DNA of 17,765 nucleotides from Gammaproteobacteria bacterium (lineage in GTDB: Bacteria > Pseudomonadota > Gammaproteobacteria > Natronospirales > REEB76): positions 1-17,765 of the forward strand of contig JAGWNO010000019.1 in the NCBI GenBank assembly GCA_028871235.1, read 5' to 3'. Under the pieces are notes generated by a model. That model made no database searches, was not told the DNA's origin, and saw only the letters and a program-made list of their open reading frames with translations. Position 1 is the first letter of the stretch, and every line of letters begins with the position of its first letter. A program made the position numbers and the translations under genes. Shown here one piece after another: positions 6,667-13,866 of the stretch.

Positions 6667-8001
6667 TCAGGCGGTCACCGCCGGCCGGCCCACGGAATAG
6701 TGGCTGAAGCCGGCGGCACGCAGCTCCTGGGGACTGTAGACATTGCGGCCATCGAAGATCACCGCCTGTTTAAGGCGGCGCCGGATGTCCTCCAGGTCCG
6801 GACTGCGGAACTGGCTCCACTCCGTCACCACCGCCAGCCCATCGGCACCGTCCAGGCACTCCATCTGCGTGGGGCACAGGCTGAGCAGCGGCTGGCCGCC
6901 GTAGAGCCGCCTGGCTTCGTGCATGGCCGCCGGGTCATAGGCACGCACCCGCGCCCCCTGCTGCCACAGGGCTTCCATCAGCACCCGGCTCGGGGCTTCG
7001 CGCATGTCGTCGGTGTTGGGCTTGAAGGCCAGGCCCCACAGCGCCAGGGTGCGGCCGCGGAGTTCGCCCTTGAAATGCGTCTGTATCTTCTGGAACAGGC
7101 TGGCTTTCTGGCGGCGGTTCACCTCCTCCACCGCCTGCAGCATCAGCGGCTCATAGCCGCTCCTGGCCGCCGTGCGCAACAGCGCCTGCACGTCCTTGGG
7201 GAAGCAGGAGCCGCCGTAGCCCACGCCCGGATACAGGAACGGATAGCCGATGCGCGCGTCGGAGCCGATGCCCTTGCGCACCTGCTCGATATCCACTCCC
7301 AGGCGCTCGGCGATGTTGGCGAACTCGTTCATCATGCTGATGCGCGCAGCCAGCATGGAGTTGGCGGCATACTTGGTGAATTCCGCGTCGCGCACCGCCA
7401 TCACCATGAGGCGCTCGTGGTTGCGGGTGAACGGCGCGTACAGGCTGCGCATCAGCTCGATGCTGCGCGGGCTTGCCGCGCCCACCACGATGCGGTCCGG
7501 GTGGGCGAAGTCCTCGATGGCGCTGCCCTCTTTCAGGAATTCCGGGTTTGACACCACGTCGAAGGGCAGCGTGGCATGGCGTGCGCCCAGCGCCGCGGCG
7601 ATGGTCTCGCGCACCTTGTCAGCGGTGCCTACCGGCACCGTGGACTTGTCCACCACGATCTTCTCCGAAGTCATGTGCGCGCCGATGGTGTGCGCCACCT
7701 GCAGCACGTATTTGAGATCGGCCGAACCATCCTCATCCGGCGGTGTGCCCACGGCGATGAACTGCAGCAGGCCGAAATGCACGCCCTCCGCCGGCACGTC
7801 GGTGAACCTGAGCCGGCCGCTCTGCAGTCCTTCCGTCAGCAGTTGGTCCAGCCCCGGTTCCACGATGGGTGCCTCGCCCTGCCGGAGCCGGGCGATGCGC
7901 GCCTGGTCCACATCCACGCACAGCACCTCGTTACCCATGCTGGCGAAACAGGCCGCGCTCACGAGACCGACATAACCGCTGCCATGCACGCTGATCTTCA
8001 T
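6667..8001 (-). CDS. ugd: UDP-glucose 6-dehydrogenase
   Basis: The 444-residue enzyme oxidises UDP-glucose to UDP-glucuronate with two NAD+, supplying uronic acid for surface polysaccharide or lipid A modification. The N-terminal Rossmann motif is GSGYVG at 7-12. The catalytic cysteine is C266 in GVGYGGSCFPKD, close to Cys260 of E. coli Ugd. The C-terminal domain has GLAFKPNTDDMREAPS, typical of the family. Length matches the longer bacterial class (about 430-450 residues). The ATG at 8001 has only a poor Shine-Dalgarno sequence. An extended -10 promoter lies about 33 bases upstream. The gene is convergent with the protease gene (54-base gap with no clear terminator) and divergent from the peroxiredoxin gene. 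No glycosyltransferase or capsule gene is adjacent, so the pathway it feeds cannot be read from this window. Confidence 0.96.
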   Translation of the reverse strand: MKISVHGSGYVGLVSAACFASMGNEVLCVDVDQARIARLRQGEAPIVEPGLDQLLTEGLQSGRLRFTDVPAEGVHFGLLQFIAVGTPPDEDGSADLKYVLQVAHTIGAHMTSEKIVVDKSTVPVGTADKVRETIAAALGARHATLPFDVVSNPEFLKEGSAIEDFAHPDRIVVGAASPRSIELMRSLYAPFTRNHERLMVMAVRDAEFTKYAANSMLAARISMMNEFANIAERLGVDIEQVRKGIGSDARIGYPFLYPGVGYGGSCFPKDVQALLRTAARSGYEPLMLQAVEEVNRRQKASLFQKIQTHFKGELRGRTLALWGLAFKPNTDDMREAPSRVLMEALWQQGARVRAYDPAAMHEARRLYGGQPLLSLCPTQMECLDGADGLAVVTEWSQFRSPDLEDIRRRLKQAVIFDGRNVYSPQELRAAGFSHYSVGRPAVTA

Positions 8002-8033
8002 GCTGTGAACCCGGCGAATGGGAAAGTCTGTGC

Positions 8034-8042
8034 ATTATAACA
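8034..8042 (-). promoter_or_regulatory. Extended -10 promoter of ugd
   Basis: On the minus strand the sequence reads TGTTATAAT, a perfect -10 hexamer preceded by the TGn extension. No good -35 is present at the right distance, which the TGn motif can compensate for. Transcription would start near 8027, leaving a leader of about 26 bases before the ATG. Confidence 0.6.
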
Positions 8043-8062
8043 GCCGCCCTCCGGTCCCCGGA

Positions 8063-8092
8063 TTGAGCCTGCCCGGGACTGCGGCGCATACT
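8063..8092 (+). promoter_or_regulatory. Possible promoter of the peroxiredoxin gene
   Basis: TTGAGC (8063-8068) and CATACT (8087-8092) are 18 bases apart, each matching four of six consensus bases. The start site would be near 8098, just before the AGGAGG ribosome binding site. This is a moderate match only. Confidence 0.35.
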
Positions 8093-8110
8093 GCGGATAA
8101 AGGAGGACGC

Positions 8111-8569
8111 ATGCTCATGCCCGGCGATGCCGCGCCCGATTTCGAATTGCCTGACCAGGATGGCAATCCGCTCAGGCTGTCCGCGTTGCTGGCTCACGGG
8201 CCGGTGCTGCTGTATTTCTATCCGGCGGATTTCACCCCGGTCTGCACCCGCGAGGCCTGCGCCTTCCGCGATCTGCAGCCGCAGCTTGCGCACCGGGACG
8301 CGACCATCCTCGGTGTCAGCCCCCAGGACAGCGCCAGCCATGCGCGCTTCCGCCAGCGCCACCGGCTGCCCTTCCCGCTGTTGGCCGATCCGGACAAACG
8401 CGTCATCCGTGCCTATGGCTGCGACGGCCCCTTGGGGCTGGGCGTAAAACGTGTCAGTTACCTGATCGGCAGGGACGGTCGCATCACGGCAGCCGTCCAC
8501 GCCGCCTTGCGGGTGGCCCGCCATATACGGCTGGCACACAGTCTTTTGGGGCGGGCGTCCCAGCCCTGA
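8111..8569 (+). CDS. bcp: Bcp/PrxQ-type thiol peroxidase (peroxiredoxin)
   Basis: The 152-residue protein reduces hydrogen peroxide and organic peroxides in the cytoplasm, normally recycled by thioredoxin. The active-site segment PADFTPVCTREAC carries the peroxidatic C45 and a second cysteine C50, matching Cys45 and Cys50 of E. coli Bcp. The N-terminal PGDAAPDFELPDQDG and the later FPLLADPDK are family hallmarks. The start at 8111 follows a perfect AGGAGG at 8101-8106 but with only four bases between; the ATG at 8117 (two residues shorter) gives ten bases. An in-frame ATG at 8018 would run back through the promoter region and is unlikely. An extra cysteine lies in the AYGCDGP segment. The 3' flank to the padR-like gene contains an inverted repeat at 8597-8620 but no T-tract. 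Confidence 0.93.
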   Translation: MLMPGDAAPDFELPDQDGNPLRLSALLAHGPVLLYFYPADFTPVCTREACAFRDLQPQLAHRDATILGVSPQDSASHARFRQRHRLPFPLLADPDKRVIRAYGCDGPLGLGVKRVSYLIGRDGRITAAVHAALRVARHIRLAHSLLGRASQP

Positions 8570-8596
8570 ACCGGAACCTTTCATCTGCCACCGCGT

Positions 8597-8620
8597 CTCA
8601 CCCCTGACATACGCGGTGAG
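8597..8620 (+). other. Inverted repeat after the peroxiredoxin gene
   Basis: CTCACC (8597-8602) and GGTGAG (8615-8620) are perfect complements around 12 bases, with further GC-rich bases that could extend the stem imperfectly. It lies 27 bases after the stop codon. Without a T-tract it is at best a weak terminator or an mRNA 3'-end hairpin. Confidence 0.3.
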
Positions 8621-8639
8621 GCCGCGTGCGGCCGGCATC

Positions 8640-8651
8640 TGACAGCTGTCA
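8640..8651. repeat. 12-bp palindrome just upstream of the padR/RND promoter -35
   Basis: TGACAGCTGTCA is a perfect palindrome ending one base before the -35 hexamer TTGCCC. The position suits an activator site or a second repressor site for the efflux operon. The cognate protein is not identifiable from sequence. Confidence 0.4.
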
Positions 8652-8652
8652 C

Positions 8653-8681
8653 TTGCCCTGTATATCAGACCGATATACGAT
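8653..8681 (+). promoter_or_regulatory. Promoter of the padR/RND operon with embedded operator
   Basis: TTGCCC (8653-8658) and TACGAT (8676-8681) are 17 bases apart, with a predicted start near 8688 and a leader of about 24 bases. The spacer and the first half of the -10 are occupied by the perfect inverted repeat GTATATC-AGACC-GATATAC at 8660-8678. A repressor bound there would block RNA polymerase directly. The gene immediately downstream encodes a PadR-type regulator, so autoregulation and control of the pump is the natural reading. PadR proteins bind as dimers to inverted repeats; the exact half-site here is my proposal. Confidence 0.55.
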
Positions 8682-8711
8682 GCACGCCCGTTTGTCCCGT
8701 AACCGCCAAGG

Positions 8712-9317
8712 ATGCCCGCGGTGGATGTCAAAGACCTGTGCCTGGGCGCACTCTCCTTCGGAGACGCCACCGGCTACGACATCAAGAAGTTCTTCGAGAA
8801 CACCTTCAGCCATTTCTTCCTGGCAGGCTACGGCTCCATCTATCCGGCGCTGGCGAGTCTGACCGCGGCAGGACTGGTGAGCTGCCGCACCCTGGCGCAG
8901 CACGGTAAGCCCGACCGCAAACTCTACCGCCTGACGGCCGCCGGCCGGCGTGCCTTCCTCGACACCCTCAGGGACACGACCCCGCGGCACCGGCTGAAAT
9001 CCGAGTTCCTGGTGCTGCTGTATTTCGCCCACCTGCTGGCGCCCGCACGGCTGCAGGCGATCGTCGATCAGCAACTGCGGAATTTCGACGGCAATCTCAA
9101 GCATATCCGCCAATACGAAGATTGCTGCGCCGCGGCGCAACCGCTCTCGCCAGGCGCGCACTTCGTGTGCGGCTACGGCAAGGCGGTCATGACGGCGGCC
9201 AGCGAATACATCCGCGCGCACCGGCATAGCCTGCTGCCACCCACCGGGCGCGGCGCCGCGCCACGAAAACTCATCCAGGCACGCCGCCAGCCTGTCCACA
9301 CTGCATCCAGAAACTGA
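8712..9317 (+). CDS. PadR family transcriptional regulator
   Basis: The protein is 201 residues from the ATG at 8712. The N-terminal winged helix (about 5-85) has LCLGALSFGDATGYDIKK and the PadR signature YGSIYPALASLTAAGLV, followed by a wing ending KLYRLTAAGRRAF. Residues about 95-175 form the helical C-terminal region of the PF10400 (AphA-like) type used for dimerisation. The family acts mainly as ligand-responsive repressors, often of neighbouring drug pumps. The ATG has AAGG directly against it, too close to serve. A GTG at 8721 (MDVKDLCLG...) lies nine bases from the same AAGG and would match the usual PadR N-terminus, so the true start may be 8721. The stop is ten bases before the membrane fusion protein gene, and the promoter carries a clear inverted repeat. 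The Arg/Pro-rich last 30 residues are probably disordered. Confidence 0.9.
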   Translation: MPAVDVKDLCLGALSFGDATGYDIKKFFENTFSHFFLAGYGSIYPALASLTAAGLVSCRTLAQHGKPDRKLYRLTAAGRRAFLDTLRDTTPRHRLKSEFLVLLYFAHLLAPARLQAIVDQQLRNFDGNLKHIRQYEDCCAAAQPLSPGAHFVCGYGKAVMTAASEYIRAHRHSLLPPTGRGAAPRKLIQARRQPVHTASRN

Positions 9318-9327
9318 GGATATCCCA

Positions 9328-10464
9328 ATGCTCAAGCGTTTCCTTATTGCCGGCGGCGCGATGCTGGCCGTGATCCTGATCATCGCCGGTATCAAGGGCC
9401 TCCAGTTCTACAGCCAGATGAAGAAGTTCTCCGGCATGAAGCAGCAGACCTTCGTGTCCGATGAAGCCGCCAGGCAGGAGACCTGGCAGCCCGATTTCAA
9501 TTCTGTCGGCAACCTCGCACCGGTGCAGGGTGTGGACCTCAGCAATCAGCTGGCCGGCACCGTGAGCGCCATCCACTTCCACTCCGGTCAGGAAGTGAAG
9601 CAGGGCCAGCTGCTGGTGCAGCTCGACGACAGCAGCGAGCGGGCCCAGCTCGAAGGTTTCCAGGCCCAGGAGAAACTCGCCGAACTCAATGCCCGGCGCG
9701 CCCACGACGTATTCAGCAAGCATCTCATCTCCCAGTCGGACGTGGACACGGCCGACAGCAACCTGCAGCAGGCGCGGGCCAACGTGGCGAACACCGAGGC
9801 CGCCATCGCCAAGATGGCCATACGTGCGCCGTTCCGGGGCCGCACCGGCATCCGCAATGTCAACCTCGGCCAGTATCTGCCGGCGGGCACCGAAATCGTG
9901 ACCCTGCAGGAACTGGATCACATGTACGTGGTGTTCTCGCTGCCGGAGCAGGACCTCCCGGTGCTGGCGCCGCACCAGCCGGTGGAGTTGGCCGTGGACG
10001 CCTACCCGGACCGCAGGTTCAGCGGCGAGATCAATGCCATCGATTCGAAGGTCGACCCGGCCAGCCACAACGTGCGGGTGCAGGCGCTGATCGCGAATCC
10101 CGAGCGCCTGCTGCGCGCCGGCATGTTCGCCAACGTGTCGGTGTATGCCGGCAAGCCGCTGCAGGTGGTGACCATCCCCAAGGCCGCCGTGACCTACTCC
10201 CTGTACGGGGATTCGGTCTTCGTGATCACCCCGGACAAAGACAGCAAGGACCACAAGGGCGGCCCGGCGCTCAAGGCGAACGAAGTATTCGTGAAGCTCG
10301 GCGCCGAGCGCGGTCCGCGGGTGGCGGTGGTCGAAGGTGTCAAGCCCGGTGATCTGGTGGTCACCTCGGGGATGCAGAAGCTGCACAGCGGTACGGAAGT
10401 AGAGATCAACAACAGCGTCACCCCCGATCAGACGACCGGAGCCGCCGCCCATGAAGTTCACTGA
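9328..10464 (+). CDS. RND efflux periplasmic adaptor (membrane fusion protein, HlyD/AcrA family)
   Basis: The 378-residue protein links an inner-membrane RND pump to an outer-membrane channel. One N-terminal membrane segment (about 5-24) anchors it, with no lipobox cysteine. The first half of the lipoyl-like domain (about 60-102, GTVSAIHFHSGQEVKQGQLL and LDD) is followed by a helical hairpin (about 103-160, Ala/Gln-rich). The second lipoyl half starts at APFRG (A167) with GIRNVNLGQYLPAG. A beta-barrel (about 200-275) and a membrane-proximal domain follow, ending GDLVVTSGMQKLHSG. The length and the NVNLGQYL segment resemble MexH/MdtA-type adaptors. The ATG at 9328 follows GAGGA at 9316-9320 with seven bases between. 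The gene overlaps the pump gene by 14 bases, so the two are translationally coupled. Substrates cannot be predicted. Confidence 0.95.
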   Translation: MLKRFLIAGGAMLAVILIIAGIKGLQFYSQMKKFSGMKQQTFVSDEAARQETWQPDFNSVGNLAPVQGVDLSNQLAGTVSAIHFHSGQEVKQGQLLVQLDDSSERAQLEGFQAQEKLAELNARRAHDVFSKHLISQSDVDTADSNLQQARANVANTEAAIAKMAIRAPFRGRTGIRNVNLGQYLPAGTEIVTLQELDHMYVVFSLPEQDLPVLAPHQPVELAVDAYPDRRFSGEINAIDSKVDPASHNVRVQALIANPERLLRAGMFANVSVYAGKPLQVVTIPKAAVTYSLYGDSVFVITPDKDSKDHKGGPALKANEVFVKLGAERGPRVAVVEGVKPGDLVVTSGMQKLHSGTEVEINNSVTPDQTTGAAAHEVH

Positions 10465-13400
10465 TCTTTTCATCCGCCGCCCGGTACTGGCGACGGTCGT
10501 CAGCCTGGTCATCCTGCTGCTGGGCCTCAAGTCCATCAACACCCTGGAGCTGCGGCAATATCCCAAGATCCAGACCAGCCAGATCAGCATCATCACCGCT
10601 TACCCCGGCGCCAGCGCCGACGTGGTGCAGGGCTTCATCACCACGCCCATCCAGCAGGCGGTGGCCAGCGCCGAGGGCATCGATTACATCACCTCCTCCA
10701 GCCAGCAGAGCGTCAGCACCGTCACCATCTACCTGAAGCTGAACTACGACCCGCACAAGGCGCTGGTGGACATCATGGCCAAGGTAGACCAGGTGAAGAA
10801 CGTCCTGCCCGCCGCCTCGCAGGCGCCCGTCATCCAGTCCTCGGATGTGCGCGGCGCCGCCATCATGTACATCAGTTTCTACTCCAAGGAGATGACCCAG
10901 GGACAGGTCACCGATTATCTGACGCGCGTGATCCAGCCCAAGCTGCAGACCCTGGACGGCGTGGCCTCAGCGCAGATTCTCGGCGGCCAGCCCTTCGCCA
11001 TGCGCATCTGGCTGGATCCGAAAAAGATGGCGGCATTCAACGTCACCGCCACGGACGTATCCAACGCGCTGCTCGCCAACAATTTCCTGGCGGCGCCCGG
11101 CAACACCAAGGGCAGCAGCGTCTCCATCAACATCGCCGCCACCACCGACCTGCATGACGCCCGCGGCTTCGGCGACATCGTGATCCGCAAGCAGGGCGAC
11201 GCCCTGGTGCGCATCAAGGACGTAGCGGACGTGCAGCTGGGATCCGAGGATTACGATTCCTCCGCCAGTTTCAACGGCATCACCGCGGTGTACATGGCCA
11301 TCTCGCCCACGCCGGATGCCAACCCGCTGGACACGGTGAAGCTGGTGCGCGCGGCCATCGGCGAGATCAAGGGCGAGCTGCCGCCGGCGCTGCACGTCAC
11401 CATCGCGTATGACGCCACCAAGTTCATCAGCAGCTCCATCTACGAGGTGATCAAGACCATCGTGGAGGCGGCGCTCATCGTCATCATCGTGATCTTCCTG
11501 TTCCTGGGCGCGGTGCGGCCGGTGTTCATCCCGGTGATCACCATCCCCTTGTCGCTCATCGGCGTCACCTTCCTGATGCTGCTGCTGGGCTATTCGCTCA
11601 ACCTGCTGACCTTGCTGGCCATGGTGCTGGCCATCGGTCTGGTGGTGGACGACGCCATCGTGGTGGTGGAGAACACCCACCGCCATATCGAGGAAGGCAA
11701 GAGCCCCTTCGAAGCGGCACTTATCAGTGCCCGCGAGATCGCCACGCCCGTGATCGCCATGACATTGACGCTCGCCGCCGTGTATGCCCCCATCGGCTTC
11801 CTGAGCGGACTCACCGGCAACCTGTTCCGGGAATTCGCCTTCACCCTGGCGGGCGCCGTGGTCATTTCCGGCATCATTGCGCTGACGTTGTCGCCCATGA
11901 TGTGCTCCAAGTTCCTGCAACCCAGGACCAGCGAGGGCAAGCTGGAGAGGCGTCTCAACGAGCTCTTCGAGGCACTGAAGAAGCGCTACGCGTACCTTCT
12001 GCACAACGTGCTCAACTGGCGTCCGGTCACCGCATTCGTCGCCGGCGTCGTGTTGCTGCTGTGCTTCGGCCTGTACGCCATCTCCGCCAAGGAGCTTGCA
12101 CCCCTGGAGGACCAGGGTTTCGTGTTCGTCACCGGCTTCGGCGAGCGCGACGTGACCCACTCGGTGATGGAGAAATACGCCAAACAGGTGAACGCCATAT
12201 TCGACAGCATCCCCGAGAAGGACGCCTACTTCCTCATCAACGGCCTGGGTTCGGTGAACAATTTCATCGGCGGTATCGTGCTCAAGCCCTGGGACCAGCG
12301 CAAGCGCAGCCAGTTCCAGGTGCAGCAGGAAGTCCAGGGAAAGCTCACGCACATCTCCGGGCTCAACGCCTTCTCCATCAACTTCCCCGCCCTGCCCGGT
12401 TCGGGCGGCACGCCGGTGGAATTCGTGGTGAGCTCCACGGAGGGCTATAAAAATATCTACGCGGTATCCCAGAAACTCATGGACGCCGCCCGCAAGAGCG
12501 GCATGTTCTATTACGTCGATAGCGACCTCAAGTTCGACAGCCCGCAGCTCAACATCGACATCGACCGTAACAAGGCCCAGCAGCTCGGCATCAGCATGCA
12601 GGACGCGGGCGACACCCTCAGCACCATGCTGGGCGGCGGTTACCTCAACTTCTTCAACCTGCAGGGCCGCAGCTACAAGGTGATCCCGCAGGTGGCGGAC
12701 CAGTACCGCCGCAGCGGCAACCAGCTGCAGCAGTACTATGTGCGCACCGCCGACGGCACCATGGTGCCCATGTCCACCATCGCCACGATCAGCAGCAGCG
12801 TGCAGCCTGACCAGCTCAACCAGTTCCAGCAGCTCAACGCGGCCACCATCTCGGCGGTGCCGGCTTTCGGCGTGTCGCTCGGCAAGGCCCTGGATTTCTT
12901 CAACGCCCAGGCGAAAGCGCTGTTCCCATCCGGGTTCTACGTGAATTACGCCGGCGAATCGCGGCAGTACATGCAGGAAGGCAATGCGCTCATCGTCACC
13001 TTCTTCTTCGCCATTATCATCATCTTCCTGGAGCTGGCGGCGCAGTTCGAAAGCTGGCGTGATCCACTGGTCATTCTAATCAGTGTGCCGCTGGCCATCT
13101 GCGGCGCACTGATACCCATCGCCCTCGGCGCGGCCTCCATCAACATCTACACACAGGTGGGCCTGGTGACGCTCATCGGCCTGATCAGCAAGCACGGCAT
13201 CTTGATGGTGGACTTCGCCAACAAGACACAGATCAACGCAGGCATGTCCAAGCGCGCGGCCATCGAGCATGCCGCCGCGGTGCGGCTGCGGCCCATCCTC
13301 ATGACCACCGCCGCCATGGTGCTGGGGGTGGTGCCGCTGCTGCTGGCTTCCGGCGCCGGCGCCGTAAGCCGTCGCGACATCGGCATCGTCATCGCCTCCG

Positions 13401-13528
13401 GCATGACCGTCGGCACCCTGTTCACGCTGTTCGTGGTGCCCACCATGTACATGTTTTTCGCCAAGGGCCACCATGCGGACGCCCTGCCCGGGGCCGCGGC
13501 CGGCGGCGGTACGCAGCATACGGCGTGA
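10451..13528 (+). CDS. RND multidrug efflux transporter, inner-membrane permease (HAE1 type)
   Basis: The 1025-residue proton-driven pump has the standard size and layout of AcrB/MexI-type permeases: TM1 at about 10-30, a periplasmic porter loop, a TM2-TM6 block from about 330, a second large loop, and a final TM block from about 845. TM4 has GLVVDDAIVVVEN with the proton-relay aspartates D400 and D401 (D407/D408 in AcrB). TM10 has LIGLISKHGILMVDF with K914, the equivalent of K940. The C-terminus ends with a short Gly/Ala/His-rich tail. The start overlaps the adaptor gene's end, with GGAG at 10438-10441 at a good distance. No outer-membrane factor gene follows; the next gene has its own promoter only five bases after the pump's stop. 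The pump presumably uses a TolC-like channel encoded elsewhere. HAE1 pumps export hydrophobic and amphiphilic drugs; the specific substrate here is unknown. Confidence 0.96.
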   Translation: MKFTDLFIRRPVLATVVSLVILLLGLKSINTLELRQYPKIQTSQISIITAYPGASADVVQGFITTPIQQAVASAEGIDYITSSSQQSVSTVTIYLKLNYDPHKALVDIMAKVDQVKNVLPAASQAPVIQSSDVRGAAIMYISFYSKEMTQGQVTDYLTRVIQPKLQTLDGVASAQILGGQPFAMRIWLDPKKMAAFNVTATDVSNALLANNFLAAPGNTKGSSVSINIAATTDLHDARGFGDIVIRKQGDALVRIKDVADVQLGSEDYDSSASFNGITAVYMAISPTPDANPLDTVKLVRAAIGEIKGELPPALHVTIAYDATKFISSSIYEVIKTIVEAALIVIIVIFLFLGAVRPVFIPVITIPLSLIGVTFLMLLLGYSLNLLTLLAMVLAIGLVVDDAIVVVENTHRHIEEGKSPFEAALISAREIATPVIAMTLTLAAVYAPIGFLSGLTGNLFREFAFTLAGAVVISGIIALTLSPMMCSKFLQPRTSEGKLERRLNELFEALKKRYAYLLHNVLNWRPVTAFVAGVVLLLCFGLYAISAKELAPLEDQGFVFVTGFGERDVTHSVMEKYAKQVNAIFDSIPEKDAYFLINGLGSVNNFIGGIVLKPWDQRKRSQFQVQQEVQGKLTHISGLNAFSINFPALPGSGGTPVEFVVSSTEGYKNIYAVSQKLMDAARKSGMFYYVDSDLKFDSPQLNIDIDRNKAQQLGISMQDAGDTLSTMLGGGYLNFFNLQGRSYKVIPQVADQYRRSGNQLQQYYVRTADGTMVPMSTIATISSSVQPDQLNQFQQLNAATISAVPAFGVSLGKALDFFNAQAKALFPSGFYVNYAGESRQYMQEGNALIVTFFFAIIIIFLELAAQFESWRDPLVILISVPLAICGALIPIALGAASINIYTQVGLVTLIGLISKHGILMVDFANKTQINAGMSKRAAIEHAAAVRLRPILMTTAAMVLGVVPLLLASGAGAVSRRDIGIVIASGMTVGTLFTLFVVPTMYMFFAKGHHADALPGAAAGGGTQHTA

Positions 13529-13532
13529 AGCA

Positions 13533-13561
13533 TTTACAAACCTGTTCCGGAAGGATATAAA
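13533..13561 (+). promoter_or_regulatory. Strong sigma70-type promoter of the small-protein gene
   Basis: TTTACA (13533-13538) and TATAAA (13556-13561) are exactly 17 bases apart, each one base off consensus. The start would be near 13568, right at the perfect palindrome GCGGCGCCGC (13569-13578), leaving a leader of about 35 bases. The -35 begins five bases after the RND pump's stop codon, so the small gene is independently expressed rather than only an operon tail. Confidence 0.7.
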
Positions 13562-13602
13562 GCACGCCGCGGCGCCGCTAGTAACGGCTTAAGGAATAAA
13601 AA

Positions 13603-13815
13603 ATGACCGTTTCCAATGCATCTGCCATCGACGACCTGATCCGGGAAGACTACCGCTACGACGGTGACAACCCGGGTGAACCGGCCGCTGGCGTGAAGCG
13701 CGCCAGCCGCAAGCCCGTGAAACCGCAACTGCCGCAGGCCTGGCGTTCGGTGGAAGAGCACCTGGACAGGAAGCGGCTGCGGCATCTCCTCAAGGAATGT
13801 TACGAGGAAGACTGA
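13603..13815 (+). CDS. Small charged protein, possibly PA3496-like
   Basis: The 70-residue protein has no signal peptide or membrane segment. The N-terminal half is acidic (DDLIREDYRYDGD), a middle linker is basic (KRASRKPVKP), and the C-terminus is a predicted charged helix, WRSVEEHLDRKRLRHLLKE, ending in acidic residues. The helix resembles the end of small gammaproteobacterial proteins of the PA3496 family, annotated as putative envelope integrity proteins. I recognise this only by pattern and am not sure. Support that it is a real gene: a strong promoter, AAGGA at 13591-13595 seven bases before the ATG, and composition unlike a random GC-rich frame. It ends 51 bases before the convergent hrpB stop; the gap holds an imperfect CCCGG/CCGGG hairpin without a T-tract. 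Confidence 0.7.
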   Translation: MTVSNASAIDDLIREDYRYDGDNPGEPAAGVKRASRKPVKPQLPQAWRSVEEHLDRKRLRHLLKECYEED

Positions 13816-13866
13816 GATCCGCAGCTGCACTCGACACCCGGCGTCTTCCGGGCGGTGCCGGCAGTC

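Noticed and set aside
9271..10596. Open frame on the minus strand opposite the adaptor gene
   Set aside because: The sense strand encodes a complete HlyD-family adaptor; the antisense product has no family features.
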